Under the pieces are notes generated by a model, which was not told where the DNA came from, did no database searches, and was given only the letters and a program-made list of their open reading frames with translations. A DNA stretch of 64,000 bases, from the NCBI GenBank assembly GCA_964638055.1, contig CAZWXF010000001.1, positions 62,001-126,000 of the forward strand, written 5' to 3'. Below, piece by piece: positions 16,621 through 23,176 of the stretch. Source of the DNA: Prado023 sp964638055 (GTDB lineage Bacteria > Actinomycetota > Actinomycetes > S36-B12 > CAIYMF01). Each line of letters begins with the position of its first letter. Within the stretch, counting starts at the first letter, position 1. The translations under genes were made by a program, and so were the position numbers.

Positions 16621-17883
16621 ATGAGTCGAAGTCAGATCAACCGGCCGGCGGCTCCGGCGGGATTGGGCGACGACGATCGGGGCTGTCGCATCCTCCACGT
16701 GGACATGGACGCGTTCTACGCCTCGGTGGAGGTGGCGCGGCGCCCGGAGCTGCGTGGACGGCCGATGATCGTCGGGGGGATGGGCAGCCGGGGCGTCGTG
16801 CTGGCCGCCACCTACGAGGCCCGTCGCCACGGCATCCACTCGGCGATGCCCATGAGTCGTGCCCTGCGCCTCGGACCGCCCGACCTGGTCGTCGTGCAGC
16901 CCGACCACGCGCGCTACGCCCAGGTGTCGGCTGCTGTCATGGAGGTGTTCACCTCGATCACGCCGTTCGTGGAGCCACTGAGCCTCGACGAGGCCTTCCT
17001 GGACGTGTCCGGCTGCCGGCTGACCCACGGCTCGCCGGGCGCGATAGCGGCGAGCATCCGCGATCAGGTCCACGACGAACAGGGCATCACCTGCTCGGTC
17101 GGGGTGGCGCCGACGAAGTTCGTGGCCAAGCTGGCATCGACCCAGTGCAAGCCGGACGGCCTGCTGGTCGTGCCGGCCGACCAGGTGATCGCCTTCCTGC
17201 ATCCCATGCCCGTGGGTGCCCTCTGGGGGGTGGGGGAGCGCACAGAGGAGCAGCTGCACCGCCTCGGCCTGCGCACGGTGGCCGACATCGCCCACACCCC
17301 GACCCAGACCCTCGTCCGCGCTCTGGGCCAGGCAGCGGGTCGCCATCTGGCGGATCTGGCCTGGGGTCGAGACGATCGCGACGTCACGCTGCATCAGCGG
17401 GAGCGCAGCGTGGGGGCCGAGGAGACCTTCGCGCGAGACGTCGACGATCCCGAGATCGTCCTGGCAGAGCTCCTGCGCCTCAGCGAGAAGGTGGGTGGCC
17501 GGATGCGACGGGCGGGGCTGTCGGGCAGCACGGTCACCATCAAGGTCCGGTTCGCCGACTTCAGCACGGTCACCCGATCCCGCCGCCTGCGTGCCTCGAC
17601 CGCGGTGAGTCGGGAGATCTTCCATGGAGCTCGGGACCTCTACCTGGCCATGCACCTGGACCGGGCGCGGATACGACTGGTCGGCGTCCGGATGGAGGGG
17701 ATCGCGCTGGAGGAGACCGTCGAGACGCAACTCATCCTGGGGGCGCCCGAGCGGGGCTGGCGGGAGGCCGAGCAGGCGGTGGACCGGGTGATCGCGAAGT
17801 TCGGCCGGGACACCGTCCGACATGCCCGCCTGATCCCCGAGAAGGGCCACGCGAGCGGCCATCCTGGGGGCACCCGACCATGA
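16621..17883 (+). CDS. dinB: Y-family DNA polymerase IV
   Basis: A 420-aa translesion polymerase. Catalytic motifs are intact: ILHVDMDAFYASVE (about 24-37, Asp and Asp) and LSLDEAFLDVSG (about 120-131, Asp-Glu). This separates it from ImuB, which lacks them. The helix-hairpin-helix region (VGALWGVGERTEEQLHRLGLRTVADIA) and the little-finger domain follow. I chose the ATG at 16621 because AGGAGG ends 4 nt before it; the in-frame ATG at 16600 has no such site. The last residues (HASGHPGGTRP) do not end in an obvious QL-type beta-clamp motif, although ETQLILGAP earlier could serve. It lies 78 nt after dnaE2, presumably the last gene of the SOS operon. Confidence 0.93.
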   Translation: MSRSQINRPAAPAGLGDDDRGCRILHVDMDAFYASVEVARRPELRGRPMIVGGMGSRGVVLAATYEARRHGIHSAMPMSRALRLGPPDLVVVQPDHARYAQVSAAVMEVFTSITPFVEPLSLDEAFLDVSGCRLTHGSPGAIAASIRDQVHDEQGITCSVGVAPTKFVAKLASTQCKPDGLLVVPADQVIAFLHPMPVGALWGVGERTEEQLHRLGLRTVADIAHTPTQTLVRALGQAAGRHLADLAWGRDDRDVTLHQRERSVGAEETFARDVDDPEIVLAELLRLSEKVGGRMRRAGLSGSTVTIKVRFADFSTVTRSRRLRASTAVSREIFHGARDLYLAMHLDRARIRLVGVRMEGIALEETVETQLILGAPERGWREAEQAVDRVIAKFGRDTVRHARLIPEKGHASGHPGGTRP

Positions 17884-18084
17884 CCGGCCGCAGACCGACC
17901 CCGGGCGGGGCCGCAACCCGAGCGCCCGCATGGCAAGATCAGCGCCGGTGTCCTCGCCTGCAGGGGCGTTCCCTCCCCCGGGCGGGCCCCACAGAGCGTG
18001 CCCCGAGTTCCCTTATCGGGCAACCCTGCCTATCCTGAGCCTTAGAGGCACCGCGCACGACCGTGAGCCATGTAGGAGGTCACC
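17884..18084. other. dinB-DUF3040 intergenic region
   Basis: About 200 nt with no gene. A TATCCT hexamer at 18031-18036 could be the -10 box for DUF3040, leaving a leader of roughly 40 nt that ends in AGGAGG (18074-18079). Confidence 0.4.
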
Positions 18085-18498
18085 GTGCCACTCTCTGAGC
18101 ACGAGCAGCGCCTGCTTGAGCAGATGGAGCGTGCCCTCTACGCAGAGGACCCGAAGTTCGCCACGAGCATGCGCAATCCCCGGGCCGGTGCCGGGGATCG
18201 TCGACTTGTCGCCATCGGGATCGTCGCGTTCCTCGGAGGCATGGGTCTGCTGGTTGCCGGGGTCGCGACGCGACTGGTTCCCGTGGGAGTCCTCGGCTTC
18301 CTGCTGATGCTCGGCGGCATCTGGCTTGCAGTGGCATCGTTCCGCCCCGGCGGGGCCGCGCCAGCGGCCGGTGCGGCGCCCCAGGGCCACCCGACACCCA
18401 TCCGCGGGCACTCGAAGCCGCGACGTTCGTCCCGCGGCTCGATCTCCGAGCGCATGGAGGAGCGATGGCGGCATCGCCGGGAGCGCGGCGACCTCTGA
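18085..18498 (+). CDS. DUF3040 membrane protein
   Basis: A 137-aa protein matching the actinobacterial DUF3040 family. The N-terminus MPLSEHEQRLLEQMERALYAEDPKFA is its signature, followed by two membrane helices (RLVAIGIVAFLGGMGLLVAGVAT and VGVLGFLLMLGGIWLAVASF) and a basic, Ser/Arg-rich cytosolic tail. Function is unknown; in other actinobacteria it commonly lies just upstream of the mraZ/dcw region, as here. The start is GTG, with AGGAGG five nucleotides before it. A repeat array follows about 30 nt after the stop. Confidence 0.85.
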   Translation: MPLSEHEQRLLEQMERALYAEDPKFATSMRNPRAGAGDRRLVAIGIVAFLGGMGLLVAGVATRLVPVGVLGFLLMLGGIWLAVASFRPGGAAPAAGAAPQGHPTPIRGHSKPRRSSRGSISERMEERWRHRRERGDL

Positions 18499-18529
18499 CC
18501 CAGTAGAGACCAGAGGCGCCGGCCGAGAG

Positions 18530-18815
18530 GCGCCGGTCGAGCCCAAACGCCGGTCGAGCCCGTCGAGACCAGCGCCCATCGAGCCCAGCGTCGAGCCCAG
18601 CGCCGGTCGAACCCAAACGCCGGTCGAGCCTGTCGAGACCAGCGCCCGTCGAGCCCAGCGCCGCTCGAGCCCAGCGTCGAGCCCAGCGCCGGTCGAGCCC
18701 AAACGCCGGTCGAGCCTGTCGAGACCAGCGCCCGTCGAGCCCAGCGCCGCCAGAGCCCGTCGAGCCCAGCGCCGGTCGAGCCCGTCGAGACCAGCGCCGG
18801 TCGAGCCCGTCGGGT
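18530..18815. repeat. Repeat array A (GGTCGAGCCCGTCGAGACC core)
   Basis: About 285 nt made of partial copies of a core, CGCCGGTCGAGCCCGTCGAG followed by ACC, mixed with a variant GGTCGAGCCCAAACGCC. Higher-order units start near 18531, 18601 and 18687, so they are about 70-86 nt long. One copy in the opposite orientation follows at about 18910-18928. It lies between two convergent genes. The same core occurs in the arrays at 55617, 57226 and 61110. Units are contiguous with no unique spacers, so this is not a CRISPR. Confidence 0.85.
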
Positions 18816-18929
18816 CGGATCATCGGGGGAAAGCCATGGCACCGGCGGGCATGGCTCGTGGCTGCCTGTCCCGTGCCTGTCCCGCGGCCAAGAGGTCGTG
18901 CGACAGTGCGTCTCGACGGGCTCGACCCG

Positions 18930-18960
18930 CGTCTTGGGTCTCACTCGGAGACCCAAGACG
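18930..18960. terminator. Strong hairpin after the alpha/beta hydrolase gene
   Basis: A 13-bp perfect stem (CGTCTTGGGTCTC pairing with GAGACCCAAGACG) with a 5-nt loop, starting 8 nt beyond the hydrolase stop codon. No U-tract, as is usual in high-GC actinobacteria. The symmetry allows it to act in both directions. Confidence 0.65.
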
Positions 18961-18967
18961 AGATGTG

Positions 18968-19765
18968 CTACTCCGAAGCCGGCACCAGCGACTCCACGAA
19001 CTCCGCGGACTCGGCGAAGATCCGCTCGGCGTCGTAGTCGAGCGTGGCCACGTGGTAGGAGCGCTGAAGCTCCACCTCGCGCAGGGGGGAGCGGACATGG
19101 GCGCGGATCAGCTCTGAGTTGTTGGGCCCCACGACATGGTCGGTAAGGGAGCGCACGAGGAGCACGGGCGCGATGACCTTCTCCATCGTCGTGCGGAACG
19201 ACTTCCAGCCGTCCAGGAGCGAGACCGCAAGCTCGACGGGGACCTTGTCGTAGGCGAGCTCATGCCCCGTCGGATCGGCGATGTCGCTGCCCACTCCGGG
19301 GACGCCCTTGACGAAGCGCGCCAGGTGCCTCTGCAGCGGGACGAGGTGGCGCTGCCAGCCGGCCACCCCGTCCGGGCGGACCCAGGGGTTCACCAGCACC
19401 AGGCCGGCCACGTCCTGCGGCCGAGCCGCCGCGACGTGCAGAGCCAGGGTGGAGCCGTAGGACATTGCCATGAGGAAGACCCGATCAGTGCGCGACCGCA
19501 TGGCCTCGAAGGCGCGGTCCACCGCGGCCTGCAGGTCCGCGTAGGTCTTGGTGTTCGCGTCCTGCCAGGTCGTGCCGTGGCCCGGCAGCAGGATCGCGTC
19601 CACGGTGTAGCCGCGCTCGTTCAGGTACTGGGCCCAGGGCCGCATGCTGTCCGGGGACCCGGAGAAGCCGTGGACGAAGACGATGCCCGTCCGGGCGTTC
19701 TCACCGGAACCCTCCGCAGCGAACGGCTCGCATCCAGGCCTGATCCTGTCGTTGGCCACGTCCAT
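18968..19765 (-). CDS. Alpha/beta hydrolase, carboxylesterase / monoacylglycerol lipase type
   Basis: A 265-aa serine hydrolase close to the Est30 carboxylesterase and monoacylglycerol lipase group. The oxyanion region is VFVHGFSGSPDSM. The nucleophile elbow is MAMSYGS, with Ala in the first position of the usual GxSxG. The Asp is in VRSLTDHVVG and the His in YHVATLD. Length matches (about 250-270). I chose the ATG at 19765 because AAGGGA lies 7 nt upstream; the much longer frame upstream is a shadow. A minus-strand TACTCT (19879-19874) is a possible -10 box, giving a leader of about 100 nt. The physiological ester is unknown. Confidence 0.85.
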   Translation of the reverse strand: MDVANDRIRPGCEPFAAEGSGENARTGIVFVHGFSGSPDSMRPWAQYLNERGYTVDAILLPGHGTTWQDANTKTYADLQAAVDRAFEAMRSRTDRVFLMAMSYGSTLALHVAAARPQDVAGLVLVNPWVRPDGVAGWQRHLVPLQRHLARFVKGVPGVGSDIADPTGHELAYDKVPVELAVSLLDGWKSFRTTMEKVIAPVLLVRSLTDHVVGPNNSELIRAHVRSPLREVELQRSYHVATLDYDAERIFAESAEFVESLVPASE

Positions 19766-19969
19766 GAATCGATCCCTTCCCAGAAGGTCGGCGGTGGTCG
19801 CGATCGCTGCGCAGCCCCGCGCGCAGCCCGAAGGGGCGGCCCTGCGAGCGGCGCGAGCCGCGAACGCCGCGCCAGAGTAACGCGTTCGGGACGACCCCGG
19901 GCACGCCCCCCTCCGGAGGAGGGTAGGAGGTGCTGGCCACAATGAGGCCGACCCCAGGGAGGAAATGCG

Positions 19970-20512
19970 ATGACCGTCCATCCAGCCGTGCTCGGCCGCT
20001 TCTTCGAGGACTTCGAGGTCGGCGACGTCTACCAGCACCCGTTCGGCCGGACCATCACCGATGCCGACAACGCATGGTTCACGCTGCTGACCTGCAACAC
20101 CAACCAGATGCACTTCAACGCCCACCTGTCCCAGCAGAACCCGATCACCAAGGGACGGATCATCGTCGTCTCCGGCTTCACCGTCGGGCTCGTCCTCGGT
20201 CTGACGGTTCTGGACATGAGCCAGAACGCCGTTGCGAACCTGGGCTGGAACAACATCAAGCTCACGCACCCGGTGTACGTCGGGGACACCATCTATGCCG
20301 AGAGCGTCTGCACGGCCAAGCGCCCGTCCAGCTCGCGCCCCGAGATGGGGATCATCTCCATGGACACCAGGGCCCTGAACCAGGACGGGGATGTGGTCAT
20401 GACCTACGACCGCTCCGTCATGATCCCGACCCGCACCAGCGGCATCGGGCAGAACTACTTCCCGCAGGCGAAGGCCGGCCCGCTCGCAGCCCCTGCACCC
20501 CCGGCGGGCTGA
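19970..20512 (+). CDS. MaoC-like (R)-hydratase / dehydratase
   Basis: A 180-aa single hot-dog-fold protein of the MaoC acyl-CoA dehydratase family. FFEDFEVGDVYQHPFGRTITDADNAWFTLLTCNTNQMHFN contains the family's catalytic D-x4-H pattern (Asp with NQMHFN), followed by VSGFTVGLVLGLTVLDMS and NLGWNNIKLTHPVYVGDTI. It resembles the mesaconyl-CoA or beta-methylmalyl-CoA dehydratase subgroup, but the acyl substrate cannot be read. A GGGAGG site lies 7 nt before the ATG. It stands alone between the hydrolase and mraZ, with its own terminator. Confidence 0.85.
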   Translation: MTVHPAVLGRFFEDFEVGDVYQHPFGRTITDADNAWFTLLTCNTNQMHFNAHLSQQNPITKGRIIVVSGFTVGLVLGLTVLDMSQNAVANLGWNNIKLTHPVYVGDTIYAESVCTAKRPSSSRPEMGIISMDTRALNQDGDVVMTYDRSVMIPTRTSGIGQNYFPQAKAGPLAAPAPPAG

Positions 20513-20530
20513 CGCCCCCCGGAGGGCGTC
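20511..20530 (+). terminator. Hairpin overlapping the maoC stop
   Basis: GACGCCC, loop CCCGGA, GGGCGTC. The stem can be lengthened to about 10 bp with a T-G wobble using the stop codon. No U-tract. Confidence 0.45.
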
Positions 20531-20586
20531 GGCCCGCCAGGCCCCCCGGGCGCGCGACGAAGGACGAGCACAGCCCGCCGATCCCC

Positions 20587-20620
20587 GACACCCCGGTGAC
20601 CCCCGTGGTCCCGGGGTGTC
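20587..20620 (+). terminator. Second hairpin upstream of mraZ
   Basis: A 10-bp perfect stem, GACACCCCGG with CCGGGGTGTC, around a 14-nt loop. It separates the maoC transcript from the mraZ promoter. The remainder of the 365-nt gap (20621-20750) shows no gene. Confidence 0.5.
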
Positions 20621-20752
20621 GCGCGTGCGGCGGCCACTGGGCGCGGCAAGCACCCTGGGGGACCAGCCCCGGCGGGCGCTGCGCCGAGGAACGCTGCCGC
20701 GCGCCACGACCGTGGATGGTCGGGGGGCAGATCCCTCACCGAGGGCGCCAAT

Positions 20753-20786
20753 GTGGAGGGTTGTGGAGTATCGTGGTTGTTCGTGG
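20753..20786 (+). promoter_or_regulatory. MraZ operator: four GTGG repeats with 10-nt period
   Basis: GTGG occurs at 20753, 20763, 20773 and 20783, exactly one helical turn apart, ending about 90 nt before mraZ. MraZ is known to bind three or more GTGG(G)-type direct repeats with 5-6-nt spacers upstream of its own gene, so this is the expected autoregulatory site for the dcw operon. Confidence 0.8.
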
Positions 20787-20877
20787 CGGAGGCGGGCGGG
20801 CGATTCGAGCCCGACCGCTTGCGCCGCACCAAGGCGGACCACGCCGCCGAGGGCCACTCCGAGGCAGGTGAGCGGCG

Positions 20878-21315
20878 ATGTTCCTGGGGACGCACTTCCC
20901 CAAGCTGGATGAGAAGGGCCGTGTCATCCTGCCCGCGCGCTTCCGTGACGAGCTGGGCGAGGGACTCGTGCTGACCAAGGGTCAGGACCGATGCCTGGTC
21001 CTGTGGCCGCGTGGAGAGTTCGACTCCCATGCGGCGATGCTGCGATCGCAGGCACAGGCCAGCGCCCGCGTGCGCGCGATGACCCGGGTGTTCTTCTCGT
21101 CGGCCTTCGACGAGCTGCTCGACCGCCAGGGCAGGCTCACGATCCCGCCGGTGCTGCGGGAGTACGCGGGCCTGGAACGCGAGCTGACGGTCGTGGGCGC
21201 GGACACCCGCATCGAGATCTGGGACTCCGCGGCCTGGTCGCAGTATCTGGCGGACAACGAGGCCGCCTTCGCCGACCTCGACATGGATGCGGAAGGAGGG
21301 CCGCCCCTGGCCTGA
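20878..21315 (+). CDS. mraZ: Transcriptional regulator MraZ, first gene of the dcw cluster
   Basis: A 145-aa protein with two AbrB-like swapped-hairpin domains. The first is MFLGTHFPKLDEKGRVILPARFRDEL (residues 1-26), the second FDELLDRQGRLTIPPVLREYAGL (about 80-102), each with the DxKGRxxxP-type DNA-binding loop. It represses or tunes the dcw operon by binding the repeated GTGG boxes found upstream. Length is typical (about 143-152). There is a gap of about 206 nt to rsmH, long for this cluster. Its first part has the tandem phrase GACGCCACTTCCCCGGTGCC, repeated 27 nt apart at about 21361 and 21388. Confidence 0.95.
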   Translation: MFLGTHFPKLDEKGRVILPARFRDELGEGLVLTKGQDRCLVLWPRGEFDSHAAMLRSQAQASARVRAMTRVFFSSAFDELLDRQGRLTIPPVLREYAGLERELTVVGADTRIEIWDSAAWSQYLADNEAAFADLDMDAEGGPPLA

Positions 21316-21521
21316 GCCGCCTCTGACTGCGCGACATGTGATTCCCCTCCGCGCGGTTCGACGCCACTTCCCCGGTGCCGAACCCTCCGACGCCACTTCC
21401 CCGGTGCCGGAATCCGCGGCGGGGGGCCAGGTGGCACGCAGGGCCCGCACTCACCTGGAACGGGCCGACCCCGCCATCCGCCCACACCATCCGGCCCGCA
21501 GACCGACTGGGAGGACCGTGG
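21316..21521 (+). other. mraZ-rsmH gap with a short direct duplication
   Basis: No gene. GACGCCACTTCCCCGGTGCC occurs twice, 27 nt apart (at about 21361 and 21388). An rsmH ribosome site (GGGAGG) lies at the end of the gap. Confidence 0.5.
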
Positions 21522-22484
21522 ATGACTGACTCCCACGTGCCGGTCATGCTCGAGGAGTGCCTGGCGATCCTCGGCCCGGCACTCGGGCGCCCCGGCGCCG
21601 CAGCCCTCGACGCCACCCTGGGCCTGGGCGGCCACGCGGAGGCGATGCTGGAGGCACATCCGGGACTGCGCCTGCTCGGGCTTGACCGGGATCCCGCCGC
21701 ACTGGCCTCGGCGAGCGCCCGGTTGGGCCGCTTCGGCGGGCGCGTCCGGACCTGGCGCGGCACCTACGACCAGATTCGTGAGGCGATGGCCGCCGTCGGG
21801 TGGACGAACCTCGACGCGGTGCTCTTCGACCTGGGCGTGTCGTCCATGCAGCTGGATCGCGACGAGCGCGGCTTCGCCTACTCCCGGGATGCACCCCTGG
21901 ACATGCGGATGGATCCGACGAGCGGGCCGACCGCGGCGGACATCCTCAACACGTACTCGCAGACCGAGCTCGCCAGGGTCCTGCGCGACCTGGGGGAGGA
22001 GCGATTCGCCGTACCCATCGCTCGTGCGGTGATCCGGGAGCGCCAGCGCGATCCCTTCACCAGCAGTGCCCGGTTGTCCGAGCTGATCCGGGAGGTCATC
22101 CCAGCACCCGCCCGCCGGACCGGCGGCAATCCGGCCAAGCGGACCTTCCAGGCCCTGCGGATGGAGGTCAACCGAGAGCTGGATCACCTCCGCCGTGCGA
22201 TGCCCGGGGCGATCTCGGCCCTCGGTCCGGGCGGGCGGATGGTGGTCCTGAGCTATCACTCGGGCGAGGACCGCATCGTCAAGCAGGCGATCCGCCGGGC
22301 GACGGAGCCCGACGTGCCCCCGGGTCTGCCGGTGATCCCGGAGGAATTGCAGCCCATTGCGCGTGTTCTCACCCGCGGAGCGGCCAGGGCATCGGAGGAT
22401 GAGGTCCAGCGCAACCCTCGCGCGGCATCGGTCCGGCTTCGGGCGGTGGAGAAGGTCGACGCACGTGCTCGGGAGGTCCGATGA
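21522..22484 (+). CDS. rsmH: 16S rRNA (cytosine1402-N4)-methyltransferase RsmH (MraW)
   Basis: A 320-aa SAM-dependent enzyme that methylates C1402 in the ribosomal P site. The N-terminus HVPVMLEECLAIL and the SAM loop LDATLGLGGHAEAML are family signatures, followed by LFDLGVSSMQLDRDERGFAYSRDAPLDMRMD and the C-terminal SYHSGEDRIVK. I chose the ATG at 21522 because GGAGG lies 7 nt before it and HVPVM should be near the N-terminus. It overlaps ftsL by 4 nt (ATGA). Confidence 0.95.
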   Translation: MTDSHVPVMLEECLAILGPALGRPGAAALDATLGLGGHAEAMLEAHPGLRLLGLDRDPAALASASARLGRFGGRVRTWRGTYDQIREAMAAVGWTNLDAVLFDLGVSSMQLDRDERGFAYSRDAPLDMRMDPTSGPTAADILNTYSQTELARVLRDLGEERFAVPIARAVIRERQRDPFTSSARLSELIREVIPAPARRTGGNPAKRTFQALRMEVNRELDHLRRAMPGAISALGPGGRMVVLSYHSGEDRIVKQAIRRATEPDVPPGLPVIPEELQPIARVLTRGAARASEDEVQRNPRAASVRLRAVEKVDARAREVR

Positions 22485-23176
22485 GCGCCACAGACACGGC
22501 CGTCCTCCCCGACGACGCGTCCGTGGCTGTGCCTGCGGACGCTGGGGCCGATGCCACCGCAGTCGCTGCCCACGCCCGCCCGGCACCGGCAACAGGGATG
22601 CGGCCGGCAGGGCGTCATCGGACGCTCATCGCGAGCACTGGCGCGCTCGTCGTGGGCCTGCTGGGCGTGCTGCTCATCAACACCGTCGTCAGCCAGGGAG
22701 CATTCCGGCAGCATCAGCTGGAGGTCGACCTCACCCTGGCCTCCGAGCAGGAGGAGGCCCTCACGCGTGCCGTCCAGCTGGCCGAGTCGCCCCTGGAGGT
22801 GGAGAAGGCCGCCCGTGCCCTGGGCATGGTCCCCGCGGGCAGCCCCGTCTTCCTGCGCCTCGCCGACGGCTCGATCCTCGGATCTCCCGTCCCCGCCACG
22901 GCGCCCTTCGGCGAAGTGGACTACTCCGGTGCCCCCGGCGTCACCGTGCCGACTCCCGACCCTGCCGATCCTTCGGTCGATCCCTCGACGGGAGCGACCC
23001 TGCTGCCCGCGGACGGGTCGCCCAGCACTGATCCGTCGCCCAGCACTGATCCGATGGCGGACCCGCTCGTGCCCTCCCCGATCAGCCCGACGCCCGGGGC
23101 GACCCCATCGGCCACGGACCCGACGGGGACCGCAGCGACCTGGACCGCGCCACCCGCTGGGATGACGACGCCATGA
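22481..23176 (+). CDS. ftsL: FtsL-like divisome membrane protein
   Basis: A 231-aa bitopic protein in the ftsL position between rsmH and ftsI. A cytosolic N-tail of about 48 residues is followed by one membrane helix (LIASTGALVVGLLGVLLINTVV) and a coiled-coil stretch (HQLEVDLTLASEQEEALTRAVQLAESPLEVEKAARALGM), as expected of FtsL, which pairs with DivIC/FtsB to activate FtsW-FtsI. The sequence is poorly conserved, as is usual for FtsL. The C-terminal ~85 residues are a Pro/Thr/Ser-rich tail with a duplicated SPSTDP phrase. It overlaps both neighbours by 4 nt. Confidence 0.8.
   Translation: MSATDTAVLPDDASVAVPADAGADATAVAAHARPAPATGMRPAGRHRTLIASTGALVVGLLGVLLINTVVSQGAFRQHQLEVDLTLASEQEEALTRAVQLAESPLEVEKAARALGMVPAGSPVFLRLADGSILGSPVPATAPFGEVDYSGAPGVTVPTPDPADPSVDPSTGATLLPADGSPSTDPSPSTDPMADPLVPSPISPTPGATPSATDPTGTAATWTAPPAGMTTP

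Noticed and set aside
16621..17883. ImuB instead of DinB
   Set aside because: Both catalytic acidic motifs of Y-family polymerases are intact, and ImuB proteins lack them.
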